Part shown: in pieces, positions 61,087 through 64,000 of the stretch
Numbering within the stretch: position 1 is the stretch's first letter
How the letters are laid out: each line of letters starts with the position of its first letter
Assembly: GCA_035345875.1 (NCBI GenBank)
Contig: DAORDH010000004.1
Coordinates: forward strand, 186,001 to 250,000
DNA length: 64,000 nt
Direction: 5' to 3'
Source: UBA2033 sp035345875
Lineage (GTDB): Bacteria; Spirochaetota; Leptospiria; Leptospirales; Leptospiraceae
Notes under the pieces: generated by a model
Databases searched by the model: none
What the model saw: the letters and a program-made list of their open reading frames with translations, nothing else
What the model was told of the DNA's origin: nothing
Position numbers and translations under genes: made by a program

Positions 61087-62295
61087 TAGATAAGATAAAA
61101 ATTCTGAGGCAGAGCAGACATTAATGGATGAGTTAGAAGTTTTTTTCCACTCTATTTCTTCTTTTGTCACTTGTATGCAATAAGCATCTTTTAGATGCGG
61201 ATGAAATTTTTTCCAATGAGGCGAAATTTCTTTTTCATTCCACTTAGCTTCCACTGCTAAAAAAGGATTTTTATCTTTTGTAACTAGAAAATCTATTTCC
61301 TCTTTTTCTTTATTTCGAATGAAACACAATTCAAAATTTCCGTAACCTCCATCCGTCCAGTAATGACATGCTTTGAGTAAGTGAGAGGCGATTAGATTTT
61401 CAAATCTAGCTGGCGGGGAAGGAATTTCGCTGTAGTCCCAAAGATATACTTTGCCTTCTTTTTTTATAGATCTAGAAATATTTCTTTGCCAAGGTTTTAT
61501 TTCGTAAATATAGTATAATTCTTTGAGTGCTTCTGTCCATCTAGTTACTGTGTCAAAACTTAATTCAAGAATTTCTCGTAAAGAAGCACGACTAAATAAA
61601 GAGCCTACTCTTTCCGGAATGAGTGCGGCTAACATCTCTAATTTCCCAATTTCTTGTATTCTGCTCAAATCGCGTAAATCTTCTCTAAGAACTCTTTCGA
61701 TTCTACTTGTTCTCCAAAGTCTTGCTTTTCTTTCGTCTTCAGCGAATAACGGTTCTGGAAATCCCCCAAATTTGAATAAGGCATTGAATGCTGTTATATG
61801 AGCTTTTCGATGTTTTCTTACTCTATTTTTTAGAGATAGAATAAACTCATCAGGGGCTAATGGTAAATATCCCAACATTTCTCCTAAGCTAAATGGATGC
61901 ATTCTAAAGTGATAATATCGTCCAACTAGACTGTCACTTCCCCTGTTGTATACATTGAGTCTTGCACTTCCTGTTACTAAAATATCTAAGCCGGAAGCAA
62001 GAGTGTCATATAAACCTTTTAGTTCTCTTTTCCATAATCTAGATTTGTGAATTTCGTCTAAGATTAAAATGGGAGTATGTTTTTTGCCAACGGGCACAAT
62101 TGATTTTGGTGATTTTGCCCAAATTCTTCTAAATTCGATATCGTCCCAATTGCAATAGTTTCCTATTCCTCTTTCTTTTAAAAGCATTTGTCCAAAGGTA
62201 GTTTTACCGCATTGTCTTGGACCTGAGATGAAAGACATTTTATTTTGGCCAAACGAAATTTCAGAAAGTAAAGTTTCTATGTATCTAGAATTCAT
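61081..62295 (-). CDS. AAA (AAA_14) ATPase with DUF4143 domain, repeat-bounded
   Basis: 404 aa. Walker A MSFISGPRQCGKTTFGQM (residues ~20-37), Walker B ILILDEIHKSRLW (~73-85), sensor-like LVTGSARLNVYNRGSDSL, then the DUF4143 region (~195-375) with FLVTKDKNPFLAVEAKW, a PD-(D/E)xK nuclease-like strand (IDFLV...AVEAKW). The family has no settled function. The start codon abuts a palindrome arm (no RBS visible) and the stop codon lies in a matching arm, so the coding unit is exactly bounded by inverted repeats. It may be a mobile or gene-conversion unit. Confidence 0.9.
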   Translation of the reverse strand: MNSRYIETLLSEISFGQNKMSFISGPRQCGKTTFGQMLLKERGIGNYCNWDDIEFRRIWAKSPKSIVPVGKKHTPILILDEIHKSRLWKRELKGLYDTLASGLDILVTGSARLNVYNRGSDSLVGRYYHFRMHPFSLGEMLGYLPLAPDEFILSLKNRVRKHRKAHITAFNALFKFGGFPEPLFAEDERKARLWRTSRIERVLREDLRDLSRIQEIGKLEMLAALIPERVGSLFSRASLREILELSFDTVTRWTEALKELYYIYEIKPWQRNISRSIKKEGKVYLWDYSEIPSPPARFENLIASHLLKACHYWTDGGYGNFELCFIRNKEKEEIDFLVTKDKNPFLAVEAKWNEKEISPHWKKFHPHLKDAYCIQVTKEEIEWKKTSNSSINVCSASEFLSYLF

Positions 62296-62331
62296 TTCTG
62301 ACTAGATTACGATGAAGTCGTAATCTAGTCA
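62296..62331. repeat. Hairpin TIR at the 5' end of the ATPase gene
   Basis: TTCTGACTAGATTACGA (62296-62312) directly next to the start codon, loop TGAAG, then TCGTAATCTAGTCA (62318-62331): 14 bp perfect arms. Its first 17 bp are the inverted counterpart (16/17) of the left end at 61070-61086. Confidence 0.8.
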
Positions 62332-62337
62332 ATGAAT

Positions 62338-62380
62338 AATTCTGACTAAATTTGGATAAGATCGTAATCTAGTCAGAATT
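62338..62380. repeat. Third copy of the palindromic motif
   Basis: AATTCTGACTA (62338-62348) and TCGTAATCTAGTCAGAATT (62362-62380): 11 bp outer arms; the left arm has lost its inner ATTACGA part. Same motif as the hairpins at 61048 and 62296. Confidence 0.75.
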
Positions 62381-62390
62381 AATTATTTCC

Positions 62391-63473
62391 TTAAATTTTT
62401 AAATATTTCCATCTTTCAATTCCCGCCTTAAATCGCTCAGGAGTTTCTCCAAATCCAATTCGAATCCAGCCTTCTTGTTCAAAGTTATTAGCGGGTAATA
62501 CAAATATATCGCATTGCTTTAGTAGTTCATCAGAATAATATTCAGATAAAACTCCTTCTTTCAATTTAGCAATAGACACTAAGCCTCCATCTGGCTTCCG
62601 AAAAGATTGAATGAAAGGTAAATCGTGTGCTGCCTTATAAAATATTTCAATATTTTGTTGAATTGAATATTTGATTGGAGTTAGTATTTCCTTTCTCTTT
62701 TTTATGATTTCATATGCGATAAATTCTGAAATTGGATTTACAGTATGTGTTAAGTAATCCTTAAAGGATCTAGCTTTTTCTATTAATTTTTTATCCGCAA
62801 CGATCCAACCAATCCTTAAACCAGTGACCCCAAAACATTTCGTAATCGAGCCAGTTGCAATACATTTTTCATTCAGAAGAGCTCCCGAAAATCCTAATTC
62901 AGAATTGTAGTCCAAGAAACGATAGTGTTCATCAAATATAGTATAACCTTTATAATTTAAGATTATTTCTTTTAAAAGATCAATGTCTTCTTTTTGTAGT
63001 CCAATGCCCGTTGGATTGTGCGGATGATTTAGAATAGCAAGTTTAACATTGTCTTGAAACAATTCCTTTACATCCAAAGAATCCTTTACTAAAACAGGAT
63101 TCAATTCAGCTCCAAGCATAGAAGGTATTTCATATAACGCTTGAAAGGCGGGAGAAAAGTATGAGACGACATCCCCCTTTTCTATGATTAAATGAAATAT
63201 TATATAAAGTGCCTCGCTTGTTCCACTGGTAATCAAAACTTGATCAGGGCTCACGTTATTATAGAGACTAGCAATTTCTGTTCTTAAATCTTCTCTTCCT
63301 CGATTCGGTGAATCTGCTAAAGATATTCCTCTCATAATATCAATCGGCAAATTTATTTTGTCAAATATTTCACCCACTGTAAAATTTCTAAGCCCACTCT
63401 CACCTAAATTACAACAAACAGTAAGTCTAAATTTTTCCAATCGATCTTCAATAAAGAATTCCCTGGGATTCAA
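62391..63473 (-). CDS. PLP-dependent class I/II aminotransferase
   Basis: 360 aa. Fold type I motifs: SGTSEALYIIFHLI (phosphate loop), LAILNHPHNPTGIGL, YTIFDEHYRFLDY, GSITKCFGVTGLRIGWIV with the PLP Lys, and WIRIGFGETPERF with the substrate-binding Arg. Reaction cannot be told; it could act on an amino acid or on an unusual precursor. Its start overlaps the GGDEF gene by ATGA, which suggests co-transcription with it. Confidence 0.9.
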   Translation of the reverse strand: MNPREFFIEDRLEKFRLTVCCNLGESGLRNFTVGEIFDKINLPIDIMRGISLADSPNRGREDLRTEIASLYNNVSPDQVLITSGTSEALYIIFHLIIEKGDVVSYFSPAFQALYEIPSMLGAELNPVLVKDSLDVKELFQDNVKLAILNHPHNPTGIGLQKEDIDLLKEIILNYKGYTIFDEHYRFLDYNSELGFSGALLNEKCIATGSITKCFGVTGLRIGWIVADKKLIEKARSFKDYLTHTVNPISEFIAYEIIKKRKEILTPIKYSIQQNIEIFYKAAHDLPFIQSFRKPDGGLVSIAKLKEGVLSEYYSDELLKQCDIFVLPANNFEQEGWIRIGFGETPERFKAGIERWKYLKI

Positions 63474-64000
63474 TTTTTTTCTGTCCTATTTCTTCCGCTT
63501 TTTTTCGCTCTATAAAGGGCGTTATCCGCTCTAGCTATAAAAGATTCAAGGGTATCGTCTTCCTGATATTGTGTAATACCAATACTTATTGTTACAGGTC
63601 GGTCTTCTAGAAATGAGTAAGTTTCAACCAGTAACCTTATTTTTTCACAAATACGAACGCCTGCATCAATGTTTGAACCAACTAAAAGTAAGGTAAACTC
63701 TTCGCCACCCCATCTACATAATATATCTGTCATCCGAATCTGTGCTTTAATAAACTGTGACACACTTACAAGAACTTCATCTCCTTTATTGTGCCCATAA
63801 GTGTCATTAATTCTCTTAAAATGATCTATATCAAAAATTACTAAACATAATGATTTTGGATTAAATTTATTTTCATCAATAGTCTGCTTGAATAATTGTT
63901 GAAATTTGGAACGATTAAAGACCTTAGTCAACTCATCGAGACTTGCCTTTTCCTCTAACGTTGTTTTTTGATTTTCAAAGAGGGTAATATCAGTTAGATT
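63470..64000 (-). CDS. PAS-GGDEF diguanylate cyclase, C-terminal part (runs off right edge)
   Basis: The frame is open to the window edge, so the N-terminus is missing. The edge part reads NLTDITLFENQKTTLEEKAS, a PAC-like end of a PAS domain, then DELTKVFNRSKFQ at the start of GGDEF. The active site is RWGGEEF and the inhibitory I-site RMTD precedes it by the right spacing, so it should be an active, product-inhibited cyclic di-GMP synthase. Coupled to the aminotransferase gene by ATGA. Confidence 0.93.
   Translation of the reverse strand, partial: NLTDITLFENQKTTLEEKASLDELTKVFNRSKFQQLFKQTIDENKFNPKSLCLVIFDIDHFKRINDTYGHNKGDEVLVSVSQFIKAQIRMTDILCRWGGEEFTLLLVGSNIDAGVRICEKIRLLVETYSFLEDRPVTISIGITQYQEDDTLESFIARADNALYRAKKSGRNRTEKN

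Overview
The window most resembles a chromosomal segment of a Leptospira-like spirochaete (order Leptospirales). This is an inference from several traits: an AT-rich genome, many lipoproteins with loose spirochaetal lipoboxes (IIDC, LINC, FISC, LPNC), a heavy load of PAS kinases, SpoIIE phosphatases and GGDEF proteins, and short operons whose genes overlap by ATGA. I cannot name a species. I saw no rRNA, tRNA, CRISPR array or transposase.

Layout. 1-2150: the start of a CheA-like kinase running off the left edge, then about 860 bp of non-coding DNA with a duplicated element. 2150-5200: a small accessory region with two secreted proteins, a GNAT acetyltransferase and a HigBA toxin-antitoxin pair between two diverged copies of a ~130 bp element. 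5635-9199: dabB-dabA, an inorganic-carbon uptake complex. 9381-17211: a PAS/HisKA_2 kinase, a tandem-amidase lipoprotein, a cytidylate-kinase-like protein, a Cdd1/DUF1801 pair and a haem-binding GGDEF-EAL protein. 17212-21320: an SGNH hydrolase and two duplicated GT-C-like membrane proteins. 21549-24118: VOC protein, lipoprotein, STAS protein, a small protein and a NifU-like/pentapeptide fusion. 24222-30481: rpmE2-rho, a CBS-PAS-Fis regulator with a histone-like tail, two secreted proteins and a lytic transglycosylase.

30665-45915 is rich in signalling genes: a frameshifted multi-PAS histidine kinase, a TPR protein, a MASE1-SpoIIE phosphatase, a receiver protein, two beta-lactamase-fold hydrolases, and two large tandem paralogues (7TM-HAMP-SpoIIE-TPR). 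With the STAS protein at 22.7-23.1 kb these could form a partner-switching network, although no anti-sigma kinase is obvious here. 45919-47438 holds birA-coaX. 47451-52109 is a four-gene operon in which every junction is an ATGA overlap: alkyltransferase-like protein, thiD, a fused ATP-grasp/alpha-E protein and a transglutaminase.

52878-64000: an MrfA/YprA-type helicase, a Phd-VapC pair with a palindromic promoter, a cluster of three palindromes, two secreted proteins of unknown function, an astacin-like metalloprotease lipoprotein, a possible 22-codon ORF coupled to a WbuC cupin and purB, an AAA ATPase (DUF4143) gene bounded exactly by hairpin-forming inverted repeats, an aminotransferase, and a PAS-GGDEF protein running off the right edge. 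The strongest candidates for something undescribed are the palindrome-bounded ATPase unit (61.05-62.38 kb), the repeat-flanked HigBA unit (4.18-5.14 kb), the NifU-pentapeptide fusion and the CBS-PAS-Fis regulator with the lysine-rich tail.
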